Assembly: GCA_964600785.1 (NCBI GenBank)
Contig: CAZRKH010000126.1
Span: 1-64,000, forward strand
Source: M30B53 sp964600785
GTDB taxonomy: Bacteria > Planctomycetota > Planctomycetia > Pirellulales > UBA1268
Length of the DNA: 64,000 nt
Direction: 5' to 3'
Below the pieces are notes generated by a model. The model had not been told where the DNA came from. It saw only the letters and a program-made list of their open reading frames with translations, and made no database searches. The position numbers and the translations under genes were made by a program. This document shows, in pieces, positions 51,016-60,476 of the stretch (within the stretch, counting starts at the first letter, position 1; each line of letters opens with the position of its first letter).

Positions 51016-53316
51016 TCAACGACTCTCTGCACACTTCCGGCAGGGAAAGAGCGAGAGCAGCACCGGCAGCACGACGAGGTTGCCTGCCAAGCCCCCGGCG
51101 AGCGTCAGGCAGGAGAGAGCACCGAAGGAAACGGTGGGGATAAAACTGCTCGTGCACAACGCCAGGAACCCGACCACCAACGCCAGCGTTGAAAACACGA
51201 TTGCCCGGCCGGCCGTCTGGTGGGCCGCGGCGAGGGCCGCGGCAACGGCCTGGCCACCGTCGAGCCTTCGCCTGAAGGCCGTCACGTAGTGGATCGAACT
51301 GTCCACCGAGAGCCCCATTGAGACCGCGGCGATCATGGCGGTGCCCATGTTGACCGGCCGGCCGATCCAGCCGAGCAGGCCGAGCACCAGCAGGATCGGC
51401 AGGGCGTTGGGCACCAGGGCCACCGCCGCGATCAGCGGGCTGCGGAAGGCCAGCGAGAGCATCACGAAGATGCCGAGTGCCGCAAGGGTGAAGGTCAACC
51501 ATTGGTCGGCGACCATCCGCTCGACGAGGCTCGCCAGGAGCACGAAGAAGCCGGTCACCTCCCCCGCCCTGCCCCCGGCGTCGGCTGGAAATTCCTCGGC
51601 CACGACTTCCCGCACCTCGTCGATGATCGCCCGCTTCGCCTCGGCCGGCTGTCGTTCCCGCGATCGCAGCATGACGCGGAGCCAGGTCGTGCCGTCGGCC
51701 GGATCGCGGCCGATGACCGCCCTGGTCATCCCCGGCAGCCGGTCCCGCATCACCGCCACCGACTTCCCCACCAGCCAGTTGCCGAGAGCCGAGTCACTCA
51801 GCCGCTCGAGCGAGAGCGGCGAAACCGCGGCAACGAGATCGGCGACGCTCATCACCTTGGTGAGAGCCGGGCGGGGGCCCTCCGGCCCGGCCACCTCGAT
51901 CGCCCGCAGACGCGACTCCAGGCGGTCGATGGCCACCAGCGTCGCCGCATCAACATCGCCTTCGATCGGCACCAGCACATCCCACACCCCCGCCCCGCCG
52001 AGCCTGGTCTCGACCCTGTCGTAGGCTGCCGGAATCGGGCTCGACGCCCGGAAGTTTTTGGTGAAGTCGGTTTCCACCTCGAGCCGCGGGATGCCGAGCA
52101 TCGCCACCGCGGCCAGGCACCCGGCCACCGCGAGCGTGCTCGCCGGCCGCCGTACGGTCCGGCGGACCACGCGATCGAGCGCCCGCTCCAAAGCCCCCTC
52201 GCCGGGCACCCGGCGCGGGTCGGCATCGAGGCGACCGGCAACCGCCAGAAACGGCACCACCAGCAGCACCGCGACCAACACCATCGCGGCCCCCAGGGCC
52301 GTCATGATCCCGAAATCGTGGACCGGCCCGACCCGGCTGGCCACGAGGGCCCCGAAGCCGATCATGTCGGTGGCGATCGCCCCGGCCACCGGCCAGAGAA
52401 GCACCGCCAGTGTTCGCTCCATCGCCACGACGCTCGAGAAGCCCTGCTCCCGCTGGCGGCGGAACTCGACGATCAGGTGGGTTACCGTGGCGATGCCGAC
52501 GACCGTGATCATCGCCGAGAGCATCGTCGAGACCATCGTCAGCTTGAGGCCTGCAACTGCCAGCAGGCCACGGGTGCTCCACAACGCCAAAAGCACCACC
52601 GCCAGCGGCACGATCACCCACCGCACGCTCCGGAAAAGCACCAGCAACACGCCGGCGGCGAGCAGACCCGCTGCCGTTCCCAGCAGGTTGCCGTCACGCT
52701 GCAAGAGCGCGAACCCATCGCGCATCATCACCGGCTCTCCCGCCACCAGCCCGCCGGGCAGCTGCCCGACCAGATCACGAATCGCGTCGATTGCCGCTGC
52801 CCGTGAGGCCGCCTCACCGCGCACGTCGGCCTCGCCCGACGCGGTCGATTCAAGCACCGCCACGATTCCGGCCGTGCGATGATCGGCACCGATCGCATAG
52901 CCTTCCATGAGCTTCACCAGCCGCCTCGCAGCAGGGCTCGTCTCGAGATCGATCACGCGGTCACCCAGCGGCGTATCGGCGAGGCTCATCGTCGATGCCA
53001 CGCCGTCGATCGCCGCGAGACGTCGCGAATGCTCCCGGAGCCGATCGAGTCCGGCAGGTGTAAACAGCTGCGGGTCGTCGTAGATCGCCAGCACGACCTC
53101 GCTCGAGCCGAAGGTTCTCCCAAGGCGGCGGTAGGGCGGCAGGGCTGGATCGCCGCGGTCGAACATCGTCTCGATCGACCGCGAAAACTCCAGGCGTGAA
53201 GCCTGCCCGACTGAGAACACCGCCAGTGCCAGGCCGATCGCCGCCAAGAGGCCGCGACGGCGGACGAGGACGCCGGCCAGGCTTGCCGAAAACGTGCCGC
53301 CGACCTCGTGTTCCAA
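51016..53316 (-). CDS. RND/MMPL-family transporter
   Basis: The 766-residue membrane protein has two similar halves. In each, one helix is followed by an extracytoplasmic domain of about 150-200 residues and then a group of five or six helices, for example GTAAGLLAAGVLLVLFRSVR. STMLSAMITVVGIATVTHLI and GTAMIAAVSMGLSVDSSIHY carry the intramembrane polar residues typical of MMPL and hopanoid-type RND proteins. The C-terminal tail ends LFPCRKCAESR. Such proteins move lipids or hydrophobic compounds. It is divergent from lptD over 320 bp, which would suit an envelope role. Confidence 0.88.
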   Translation of the reverse strand: MEHEVGGTFSASLAGVLVRRRGLLAAIGLALAVFSVGQASRLEFSRSIETMFDRGDPALPPYRRLGRTFGSSEVVLAIYDDPQLFTPAGLDRLREHSRRLAAIDGVASTMSLADTPLGDRVIDLETSPAARRLVKLMEGYAIGADHRTAGIVAVLESTASGEADVRGEAASRAAAIDAIRDLVGQLPGGLVAGEPVMMRDGFALLQRDGNLLGTAAGLLAAGVLLVLFRSVRWVIVPLAVVLLALWSTRGLLAVAGLKLTMVSTMLSAMITVVGIATVTHLIVEFRRQREQGFSSVVAMERTLAVLLWPVAGAIATDMIGFGALVASRVGPVHDFGIMTALGAAMVLVAVLLVVPFLAVAGRLDADPRRVPGEGALERALDRVVRRTVRRPASTLAVAGCLAAVAMLGIPRLEVETDFTKNFRASSPIPAAYDRVETRLGGAGVWDVLVPIEGDVDAATLVAIDRLESRLRAIEVAGPEGPRPALTKVMSVADLVAAVSPLSLERLSDSALGNWLVGKSVAVMRDRLPGMTRAVIGRDPADGTTWLRVMLRSRERQPAEAKRAIIDEVREVVAEEFPADAGGRAGEVTGFFVLLASLVERMVADQWLTFTLAALGIFVMLSLAFRSPLIAAVALVPNALPILLVLGLLGWIGRPVNMGTAMIAAVSMGLSVDSSIHYVTAFRRRLDGGQAVAAALAAAHQTAGRAIVFSTLALVVGFLALCTSSFIPTVSFGALSCLTLAGGLAGNLVVLPVLLSLFPCRKCAESR

Positions 53317-53547
53317 GAATCACTCCTCGACCGGCGGGCTGCGGCTTGCCTTGAATACCACCGGGCCACGATGCCGCCGGCTGCGATCGAAGGCAGAAGG
53401 CTCGGCCCAGCCTGCGTGGTTCTCTGCCCATCCTACCCGATTTGCCTCCTGGCCTGCCGGACGGCGGCTGCCTGCGGCGGCGTGCAAGGCGAGGCATCAG
53501 CGGCACTTGCAGCCACCCGCAGGCCGCGGACTTCGCGAGTCGATACC
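53317..53547. other. divergent intergenic region between RND transporter and lptD
   Basis: This is the transporter-side part of the 320-bp spacer. I see no gene, no long inverted repeat and no clear promoter for the minus-strand transporter. The lptD side carries a convincing promoter at 53548-53577. Confidence 0.4.
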
Positions 53548-53577
53548 TTGACCCGATTTCACGGCCGCACCTATAGT
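53548..53577 (+). promoter_or_regulatory. sigma-70-type promoter for lptD
   Basis: TTGACC at 53548-53553 and TATAGT at 53572-53577 are separated by 18 bp. Both differ from consensus by one base. The expected transcript start is near 53584, about 50 bp before the GTG at 53637. This is the best housekeeping-type promoter I see in the window. Confidence 0.65.
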
Positions 53578-53636
53578 CCCGCACGTTTTTCACCCACCTG
53601 AGCTGTCCTCCGAGTGCCCCTCCTGCTGCGCACCGC

Positions 53637-56600
53637 GTGAGAGATCCACCCACATCCACCGAAGCCCTCGACGGCCGCGGTCGCGGTGCGCTCGCAGTTC
53701 GCCTCTCGAGCCTGTTTGCCCTGGTCATGCTTGCCTGTGCGGACATGCCTCGGGCATGGTCGGAGCCGCCGCCACCCACCGCGGCCGGGGGCGTACTTGC
53801 CAACCTGCCGGCGAAAGGCCTCGCCGCGGCAATCGCCGAGGCGGGTCAGATCGAGGTGCCCGGGGTCGATCCGGCCGAGCCGATCTCGATCACTGCCGGC
53901 CAGGCCTCACGGTGGACCGAGGGCTCCTACGAGGTCTGGCACCTCACCGGTGGAGCACGCATCCAACAGGGAACCACCGAGGCGCGGGCCCACGAGGCGG
54001 TCGTCTGGATCGAGCAGTCCGATGGCTCGCTGGCGACCGGGGGCGAGCCGCCGCCGGCCCGACGCATCCTCGTGCGAATGGCCGGCAACGTGCAGGTGCG
54101 GGCCTCCGGCGAGGCGACCTCCACGATCCGCGGCCCGCGGTGGGCCGGGCGGTTCTGGACCTACCGCGACCCGCTGCTTGACTTCGCGAGCGTCGTGCCG
54201 GCCGGAGGCGGACCGACCCGCTACAAAGCACCCGCAGAAGCGACCACGCCTGTCAGCGTCGAACCGCTCGCCGACGGCGTGGCCCTCACCGCGGCCGACG
54301 GCTCAGGGGAAGGCGGCGTGGAACTGCTGCCGCCCCCGACTGGCGATGACGAGGGCGTGGAGCCGGCGCAGTTTGCCGAGTTTGGAGCACCGGCTGTGCC
54401 CCAGGCGGCCGCGGCCAGTTCCGTGCGGCGGCTGAGGGCCTTTCCCCGCTCGAGCGCGCCGCTGAACGTTCGCTGGTTTCCTGCACCGGGTGGCGGTGAG
54501 TGGATCGCGGTGATCACCTCGGGAGTGAATCTCGTGATTGACGGGGTCGATCCGGCAGGCCCGCTCGATATCGCCGCCGACCGGATGGTGATCTGGACCC
54601 AGTCATCCCAGCAGCCATCGCTCGACGGCAGCAGCGGCCAGCCCTCCGACACGCCGATGGAAATCTACATGGAGGGCAACGTCATCTTCCGCCAGGCCCA
54701 GCGGGTCGTCGAGGCGGTGGGGATGTACTACGACGTGCCCCGCAGCTCCGGCGTCATCACCGGGGCGACCGTGCTGACACCGGTCGACAACTACTCCGGG
54801 GTCGTGCGGCTGCGGGCCGACGTGCTGCGGCAGGTCGCCCGCAGCCGCTTCGTGGCCCAGCAGGCGGGCCTCACCTCGAGCCGGCTGGCCCTGCCGACCT
54901 GGGAGTTTCGCTCGCGGGAGATGAGCTTCACCGACGAGCAGGTGCCGCTGCCGGGCCCCTTCGGCCAGACCCAGGTCGACCCGGCAACCGGCGAGCCCGC
55001 GGTCGAACACCAGCAGTACATCCGCAGCCGGGGCAACACCGTCAGGCTCTGGGGAGTTCCGGTGCTCTGGTGGCCGATCCTCGCCACCAACGCCAAGAAG
55101 CCGACCTTCTACATCAACAATGCCCAGGTCAAGAACGACCAGATTTTCGGCACCCAGATTCTCACCAACTGGGACGCCTTCCAGGTCTTCGGCTGGCAGC
55201 GACCGCCCGACGGCGTCGACTGGGATTTCGACGTCGACTACCTCAGCCTTCGCGGGCCGGCCGCCGGCACCTCGCTGCTCTACAACCGGCCCGACTTCCT
55301 CTGGCTCGGCACACCGGCCAACGGCGTGCTCGACGGCTGGTTCATCAACGACACCGGCATCGACCGGCTCGGTCTGTTCCGAAACAACTTCACCTTTCCC
55401 AACAGCTTCCGAGGCCGGTCATTCTGGCGTCACCGGCAGGACCTGGGCATGGGCTGGCAGACCCGCGGCACGGCGGGCTGGATCAGCGACTACAACTTCC
55501 TCGAGGAATACTACGAGGCGGAGTGGGAGGAGGGCTTCGAGCAGCGGACCTGGCTCGACATCCGACGCACGATCGACACCCGTGAACTGCGGCTGCTGGC
55601 GAGCTACCGGGTCGATCCATTTTTCACACAGAGCCAGTGGTGGCCCCGGCTCGACCACTACTTCATCGGCCAGCCGCTGCTCCGCGATGCTCTGACGTGG
55701 TACGAGCACTCCAGCGTTTCTTACGTCAGCCAGCCGCTGCCGGCACCGCCGGATGTCGGCCAGGGACTCGAGTTCTTCACACTGCTGCCCTACGAGGCGC
55801 CGGTCATCGGTGAGCGGATCGCCACCCGGCAGGAGATCGACTTCCCCTTCCAGGCCGGGGCGGTGAAGCTCGTGCCCTACGCCCTTGGCGAGCTGGCCCA
55901 CTGGGGCCAGGACCTCAACGAGCAGCCGATCAACCGTGCCTACGGCCAGGTCGGCATCCGCTCGAGCCTGCCGATGTGGTGGAGCGACAACTCGATCGAG
56001 AGCAACCTCTGGAACGTTCACGGGATCGCCCACAAGGTCGTCTTCGACCTCGACTTCTCCTATGCCAACTCAACCCAGGACATCAATCAGTTTCCGCTCT
56101 ACGACCAGATCGACGATGACGCGATCAACCAGTACCGCCGCAATATTCCCTACTTTGACTTCGGTGCCGTGCCTTTCCAGGGATCGTTCGTGCCGCTGCA
56201 GGCCCCCTTCATCTTCGGGCCGGACAACAAGTTCGACCCCCGGCTCTACGCGATCCGCCGCGGCATGGGCAGCTGGGTGACCGGCCCGACCGAGATCGCC
56301 AACGACCTGACCGCCTTCCGCGTCGCCGCGCGGCAGCGGTGGCAGACGAAACGGGGACCCATCGGCAATCGACGGATCATCGACTGGATCATTCTCGACA
56401 TCGACGGCGAGTTCTTCCCGGTCACCAACCAGAACTTCGGGCAGACCCTTGGCCTCTGGCAGTACGACTTCCGCTGGCATGTCGGCGACCGCACCACGAT
56501 CCTCTCCACGGCCGACGTCGACTTCTTCACCGAGGGCCAGCAGCTCTACACGGTGGGGGCCCTGATCAACCGCACCACGCGGGGCAGCTTCTACATGGGC

Positions 56601-56906
56601 TACCAGTCGTTCGCCGGGCCGATCGAGGCCAGCGTGCTGACCGGCTCCTACACCTACCGCATGAGCCCCAAGTGGGCGAGCTCCTTCGGATCCTCGATCG
56701 ACCTCACCGGCCGCAACATCGGCCAGCGGTTCGAGCTGGTGCGGATCGGCGAGTCGTTCCTGATGAGCTTCGGCTTCAACGTCGACTTCAGCCGTCAGAA
56801 CGTGGGCGTGACGTTCAACCTCGAGCCGCGGTTCCTCTCGCGGACCCAATTCGCGACCCGCACCGGGATCGACGTCCCGGTGGCGGGCGCCTACGGGCTG
56901 GAGTAG
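53637..56906 (+). CDS. lptD: LptD/OstA-like outer-membrane assembly protein
   Basis: LptD inserts lipopolysaccharide into the outer leaflet of the outer membrane. The 1089-residue product has a signal peptide (about 15-42). Two LptA/OstA-like beta-jellyroll stretches follow: ISITAGQASRWTEGSYEVWH near 80 and LDIAADRMVIWTQ near 310, the latter with EIYMEGNVIFRQAQRVVEA. LWGVPVLWWPILATN (about 475) marks the entry to the C-terminal beta-barrel (about 490-1089), rich in alternating aromatic and polar residues. The start is GTG 53637, the only start upstream of the signal sequence. The TAG stop lies within a palindromic repeat. Confidence 0.82.
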   Translation: MRDPPTSTEALDGRGRGALAVRLSSLFALVMLACADMPRAWSEPPPPTAAGGVLANLPAKGLAAAIAEAGQIEVPGVDPAEPISITAGQASRWTEGSYEVWHLTGGARIQQGTTEARAHEAVVWIEQSDGSLATGGEPPPARRILVRMAGNVQVRASGEATSTIRGPRWAGRFWTYRDPLLDFASVVPAGGGPTRYKAPAEATTPVSVEPLADGVALTAADGSGEGGVELLPPPTGDDEGVEPAQFAEFGAPAVPQAAAASSVRRLRAFPRSSAPLNVRWFPAPGGGEWIAVITSGVNLVIDGVDPAGPLDIAADRMVIWTQSSQQPSLDGSSGQPSDTPMEIYMEGNVIFRQAQRVVEAVGMYYDVPRSSGVITGATVLTPVDNYSGVVRLRADVLRQVARSRFVAQQAGLTSSRLALPTWEFRSREMSFTDEQVPLPGPFGQTQVDPATGEPAVEHQQYIRSRGNTVRLWGVPVLWWPILATNAKKPTFYINNAQVKNDQIFGTQILTNWDAFQVFGWQRPPDGVDWDFDVDYLSLRGPAAGTSLLYNRPDFLWLGTPANGVLDGWFINDTGIDRLGLFRNNFTFPNSFRGRSFWRHRQDLGMGWQTRGTAGWISDYNFLEEYYEAEWEEGFEQRTWLDIRRTIDTRELRLLASYRVDPFFTQSQWWPRLDHYFIGQPLLRDALTWYEHSSVSYVSQPLPAPPDVGQGLEFFTLLPYEAPVIGERIATRQEIDFPFQAGAVKLVPYALGELAHWGQDLNEQPINRAYGQVGIRSSLPMWWSDNSIESNLWNVHGIAHKVVFDLDFSYANSTQDINQFPLYDQIDDDAINQYRRNIPYFDFGAVPFQGSFVPLQAPFIFGPDNKFDPRLYAIRRGMGSWVTGPTEIANDLTAFRVAARQRWQTKRGPIGNRRIIDWIILDIDGEFFPVTNQNFGQTLGLWQYDFRWHVGDRTTILSTADVDFFTEGQQLYTVGALINRTTRGSFYMGYQSFAGPIEASVLTGSYTYRMSPKWASSFGSSIDLTGRNIGQRFELVRIGESFLMSFGFNVDFSRQNVGVTFNLEPRFLSRTQFATRTGIDVPVAGAYGLE

Positions 56907-56970
56907 GCCGGTGCGGGACGCACCGGCCTACAGGACGGTCAAGCCGGTGCGGGACGCACCGGCCTACAGG
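56904..56970. repeat. two tandem copies of a palindromic repeat, 36-bp period
   Basis: Copy 1 (56904-56930) has a perfect 12-bp inverted repeat, TAGGCCGGTGCG and CGCACCGGCCTA, around a 3-base loop. Copy 2 (56943-56970) repeats the same 28 bases with a 9-bp stem. The first three bases of copy 1 are the TAG stop of lptD. Copy 2 encodes the last residues (about PVRPAPA) of the convergent permease. It may be a bidirectional terminator or REP-like element. Confidence 0.65.
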
Positions 56971-58528
56971 CCCGCCAGATCGCGAAGGTTGCCGCGAGCA
57001 GCAGGTAGCCGACGGCCATCGAGAGCGGCCCTCGGCCGGCCGCCTCCGGCGGCAAAGGCCCGATCGCCCAGGGCAGAAAGAGCCGACCGTCGGCAAACGG
57101 CGAGTGGATAACGCCAAAGAGCGTGAGCCCGGCGGCAGCGGCCGCCCAGGCCGCCGCCCGCAGCAGCTGGTGATCGATCAGACTTGCGGTCAGTCCCGCC
57201 CAGACAAGGCTTGTGACGATGAAGCCCGCCGCCAGCAGGTGGATTGTGTAGAGCTCCACCGCGAGCGGGCCCTCCGGCTCGGCCCCGGCCGCCACAAGCT
57301 TGTCGGAATGAATCACCATCATCGCCGCAAGCGCCGGAACGCAGGCAATCGCCACCGCCGGGTAGTGCCTTGTCGGCGTGGCCCGAAAACTCTGGGCCGT
57401 GATCTCCAAACCGATGAAGACCAGGATCGGGAGGATCGCGGGGGCGGGAATGATTTCGTAGAGGTAGGCGAAGCTGCCGGTCAGGCCGGCCGCCCCGATG
57501 ACCACCGCCGTGGCGAGGGTGTAGGCGGCCCGACCGCCCATCGCCTTGTAGGCCGGATGGCCGATGTAGGGCGTGGTCTGGATCACGCCTCCACAGGCTC
57601 CGGCGATCACGGTGGCCAGGCCCTCCACGGCGATGATCCGACCGGTGTGATACTCGTCGCCGGCGGCCGCCGCGCTCTCGGTGCAATCGATGCCGCCCAC
57701 CACCGTGCCCAACGCGAAGGGGATCACGATCGGCAGATACTTGAGGGTGTCATTGAAGGCCTCGAGCCACTCGCAGCGGAGTGCCGCGAGCCACTCCGTC
57801 GGCCAGAGGGCCGCCGCCGGGTCGACCATCGCCTGTTCCCGTACCGGCAGCCAGCCCGCCGCAGTGCCCGCCGCATAGAGCAGTCCACCCGCGGCGAGGG
57901 CGGCGAGGGCCCCGGGAATTCGCAGCGGGAAGGGAATTGCGGCGGTCAGGCTTCCCAGCACGATTCCCATCGAGACCAGCCCCACCACCGGCGTGCCCAC
58001 GATCTCGAGCGTCGGCAGGAAGGTGATCAGCGCCAGGGCGATCGCCGCGAGGCTGCCGAGCAATCCCGCCCGCGGCACCATCCTGCGGATCCTGCCGGCG
58101 AAAGGGGCGGCGGCCAGCTTGAACAGCCCGCTGGCAACAATCGAGCACATGCCCACATGCCAGGCATGGCGGGCGGCCGCCTCGGCGGCGAGGCCGCCGG
58201 CGAGCGACTCCTGGTAGGCCGGCCCGAGCACGAAGAAGACCATGCCGAAGGTGCTCGGCGTGTCGAGGCCCAGCGGCATCGCCGTCACGTCGTTGCGGCC
58301 GCTGCGGGCCGCCAGGCGGAAGGCCATCCATGTAAAGAGCAAGTCCCCCACCACGACCCCCACGGCCGTGCCGGGCACGAGATGCCCCAGGGCAAACTGG
58401 GCGGGATAGCCGAAGGCCCCGGCCAGCAGGCCGACGGTGAGCACGAGATCGGCGAGGTTGTCGAGCGCCAGGCCGAAAAAGGCGTTCACGTCGCCCGGGG
58501 CGGCCCAGCGGTAGCGGTGCGTCTCCAC
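56939..58528 (-). CDS. NCS2-like (xanthine/uracil type) permease
   Basis: The 529-residue product has about twelve to fourteen hydrophobic helices. The N-terminal FFGLALDNLADLVLTVGLLA, then MPLGLDTPSTFGMVFFVLGP, resemble nucleobase/NCS2-like transporters, and IQTTPYIGHPAYKAMGGRAA is a conserved-looking mid-chain sequence. The substrate is unknown, and the match is weaker than for classical UraA or PbuX proteins. GTG 58528 is the start I prefer, because the longer frame would run across the divergent sigma-factor promoter region. Its last residues are encoded in a palindromic repeat. Confidence 0.65.
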   Translation of the reverse strand: METHRYRWAAPGDVNAFFGLALDNLADLVLTVGLLAGAFGYPAQFALGHLVPGTAVGVVVGDLLFTWMAFRLAARSGRNDVTAMPLGLDTPSTFGMVFFVLGPAYQESLAGGLAAEAAARHAWHVGMCSIVASGLFKLAAAPFAGRIRRMVPRAGLLGSLAAIALALITFLPTLEIVGTPVVGLVSMGIVLGSLTAAIPFPLRIPGALAALAAGGLLYAAGTAAGWLPVREQAMVDPAAALWPTEWLAALRCEWLEAFNDTLKYLPIVIPFALGTVVGGIDCTESAAAAGDEYHTGRIIAVEGLATVIAGACGGVIQTTPYIGHPAYKAMGGRAAYTLATAVVIGAAGLTGSFAYLYEIIPAPAILPILVFIGLEITAQSFRATPTRHYPAVAIACVPALAAMMVIHSDKLVAAGAEPEGPLAVELYTIHLLAAGFIVTSLVWAGLTASLIDHQLLRAAAWAAAAAGLTLFGVIHSPFADGRLFLPWAIGPLPPEAAGRGPLSMAVGYLLLAATFAIWRACRPVRPAPA

Positions 58529-58628
58529 GGCGTGGGATCGTACCACGGGCAGCCTGAGGCAGTTGGGCCGATAGGCGGGCGATTCGCCGCAGATCGCGGG
58601 CCCGCCGCAAACTGCTCCAGCCGGGGGA

Positions 58629-58634
58629 TATACT
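58629..58634 (+). promoter_or_regulatory. -10 element TATACT upstream of the ECF sigma factor
   Basis: TATACT lies 53 bp before GTG 58688. I see no good -35 at 17 bp upstream, so the element is tentative. An autoregulated ECF-type promoter was looked for and not found. Confidence 0.3.
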
Positions 58635-58687
58635 CGGTTTGGCCCAGTGAACCCTTCCCCCTCCGGAATCGTAGGAAAGGCGAGTCC

Positions 58688-59350
58688 GTGCACGATCTGC
58701 CCGCCGACACCGCTCGGAAAGGCTCCCCCGTCGGGGGGCGGCAGGCCTGGCGGACTCCGCAGGCGGCCGAGCCGCCATCCGACGAAGACCTGCTCGAGCG
58801 ATTCCGGACCTCCGGCGACGAAGATGCCTTCGCGGCGATGGTGCGGCGTTATGAACTGGAGTTGTTCAATTACCTGCGGCGGTATCTCGGGAATGCCGAA
58901 ATGGCGGAAGACGTGTTTCAGGCCACCTTCCTGCAGATCTATCTGAAGAAGGAATCATTCGAGCAGGGTCGTCGGTTCCGGCCTTGGCTCTACACGATCG
59001 CGACAAATCAGGCGATCGACGCCCAGCGGCGGAACAAGCGACACAAAATGGTGAGTCTCGACAACCGCACCGGAGGCGATGACGACGTGGGAGCGTTGGT
59101 GGAGATGCTCGCGGGACGCGACCCGACGGCCGATCAAAAGCTCGAGGGTGAGGAGGCCAAGGCATGGGTTCGGGAGGCGGTCGACGAACTGCCCGATCCG
59201 CTGCGGAGTGCCCTGCTGCTCGTCTACCACCAGGGCATGAAATACCGCGAGGCGGCCGAAACCCTGGGAATTCCCGTCGGCACCGTGAAGAGCCGGCTCC
59301 ACTCGGCAATCCTGAAGCTCAATGAATCCTGGGCGGCCAGCCGCACCTGA
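58688..59350 (+). CDS. ECF-type RNA polymerase sigma factor
   Basis: The 220-residue product has region 2 (about 35-110: DEDAFAAMVRRYELELFNYL, then FLQIYLKKESFEQGRRFRPW and YTIATNQAIDAQRR) and region 4 (about 160-215: DELPDPLRSALLLVYHQGMK, then AAETLGIPVGTVKSRLHSAI), with no region 3. This is the ECF layout. An unusual N-terminal lead of about 30 residues comes first. GTG 58688 is chosen for the AGGAAAGG before it. The following gene, 28 bp away, encodes a membrane protein that is likely its anti-sigma regulator. Confidence 0.93.
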   Translation: MHDLPADTARKGSPVGGRQAWRTPQAAEPPSDEDLLERFRTSGDEDAFAAMVRRYELELFNYLRRYLGNAEMAEDVFQATFLQIYLKKESFEQGRRFRPWLYTIATNQAIDAQRRNKRHKMVSLDNRTGGDDDVGALVEMLAGRDPTADQKLEGEEAKAWVREAVDELPDPLRSALLLVYHQGMKYREAAETLGIPVGTVKSRLHSAILKLNESWAASRT

Positions 59351-59378
59351 CCTGTTTCCCCACGACGGACATTTTTCG

Positions 59379-60356
59379 ATGCGACACGACCTGGTTGGCT
59401 ACCTGCTCTCGGCCGTCGAGGATCACGAACGGGCCCGGATCGACGAGGCGATCGAGGCAGACGACTCGCGGCTGAAGGGGCAACTCGAGAGCGTGCGGCT
59501 GGCCCTGCGGCCGCTCGCCTGCGACGAGGAGCCGATCGCGCCGCCGGCCGGACTCGCCGAGCGGACGATCCGTTTCGTGCAGGTCGAGCAGGCCAGGTCC
59601 GCCCCGCGGCTCACGCCCGAGCCCTCTTCGGGGCCGGAGATCGTGCCGCTGCGGCAGGTCTGGCTCGACAGGATGCTGATCGCGGCGGCGGCGTTGGCTG
59701 CCTGCGTCCTGCTCGCCCCGCTGCTGCTCGACGCGATTGAAGATTCCCGCAGCCTGCGTGTGGAACGCAAGCTCGGCAGGCTCTCGGCCGCCCTGCACGG
59801 GTACGGCGACGACCACCGCGGGCTGCCCGCGCCGCCGCCGGATGGCCCCCTCTCGCGGGCCGGCCTCTACGGCCCCACGCTCGTCGCCGAACATCGACTC
59901 GTGGCGGACGACGGCACGGTGCTCATTCCAGGGAGCCCGCTCGCCGAGGCGGGCCACTTTCGAATTCCCACGCTCGAGGAACTGGAGGCCGCGGTCGGCA
60001 CCGAGCGGCTGGAGGAACTCGTGCGGCGGATGGGTGGCGACTTCGGCTACACCCTCGGCCACCGCGGAGCAGATGGCCGCCTCGCGCCGATCCGCGACCG
60101 GCGGCGGGCCCATCATCCGCTGATGGCCGATGCCCCCGAGGACCACGGCCTCTACAGCACAAACCACCCCGACGGCCTGCACCATGTGCTCTTCGAGGAC
60201 GGCAGCGTGAAGCGAATCTTCGATCCCAAGCTCCCCAATCACGATCCGGCCGACGACATCCTCTACGACCATCTCTATCACAATCACGACGGCGTTCTCG
60301 CCGCCGGCGTGGATGACGAAGACTCGGCCATCGGCGGCAGCCACCACCGGCCATAG
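59379..60356 (+). CDS. membrane anti-sigma-like protein with pseudopilin-like (DUF1559-type) outer part
   Basis: The 325-residue product has an N-terminal helical domain (1-98: LVGYLLSAVEDHERARIDEA, then ESVRLALRPLACDEEPIAPP) like an anti-sigma domain but without a zinc-binding HxxxCxxC. A membrane helix spans about 99-120. The outer part starts RKLGRLSAALHGYGDDHRGL, resembling the segment after the pilin helix in DUF1559 pseudopilins. It has STNHPDGLHHVLFEDGSVKR near 260-280, resembling their H-x9-DG ending but with ten residues between. It lies 28 bp after the sigma gene. Its role as anti-sigma factor is inferred from position and topology. Confidence 0.7.
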   Translation: MRHDLVGYLLSAVEDHERARIDEAIEADDSRLKGQLESVRLALRPLACDEEPIAPPAGLAERTIRFVQVEQARSAPRLTPEPSSGPEIVPLRQVWLDRMLIAAAALAACVLLAPLLLDAIEDSRSLRVERKLGRLSAALHGYGDDHRGLPAPPPDGPLSRAGLYGPTLVAEHRLVADDGTVLIPGSPLAEAGHFRIPTLEELEAAVGTERLEELVRRMGGDFGYTLGHRGADGRLAPIRDRRRAHHPLMADAPEDHGLYSTNHPDGLHHVLFEDGSVKRIFDPKLPNHDPADDILYDHLYHNHDGVLAAGVDDEDSAIGGSHHRP

Positions 60357-60476
60357 CCGACTGGGAAACGAGGCTCCCTCTGAGCCCGGCTGCCGCTGCT
60401 CGTTGACGGCCTTCAGCGACGAGGCATAGACTCCCCTCCGCGAAAACCCGCGGAAACTTCGGAGAAAATCGTCACC

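Noticed and set aside
56339..58687. Long plus-strand frame upstream of the ECF sigma gene
   Set aside because: It runs through lptD in another frame and antisense to the permease. The sigma protein starts at GTG 58688 with its own ribosome-binding site.
60352..60378. Possible fourth copy of the gene-end repeat (AGCCGACTGGGAAACGAG)
   Set aside because: Only the first few bases resemble the repeat; the GCCGCCGCAGGACGCGA core is missing.
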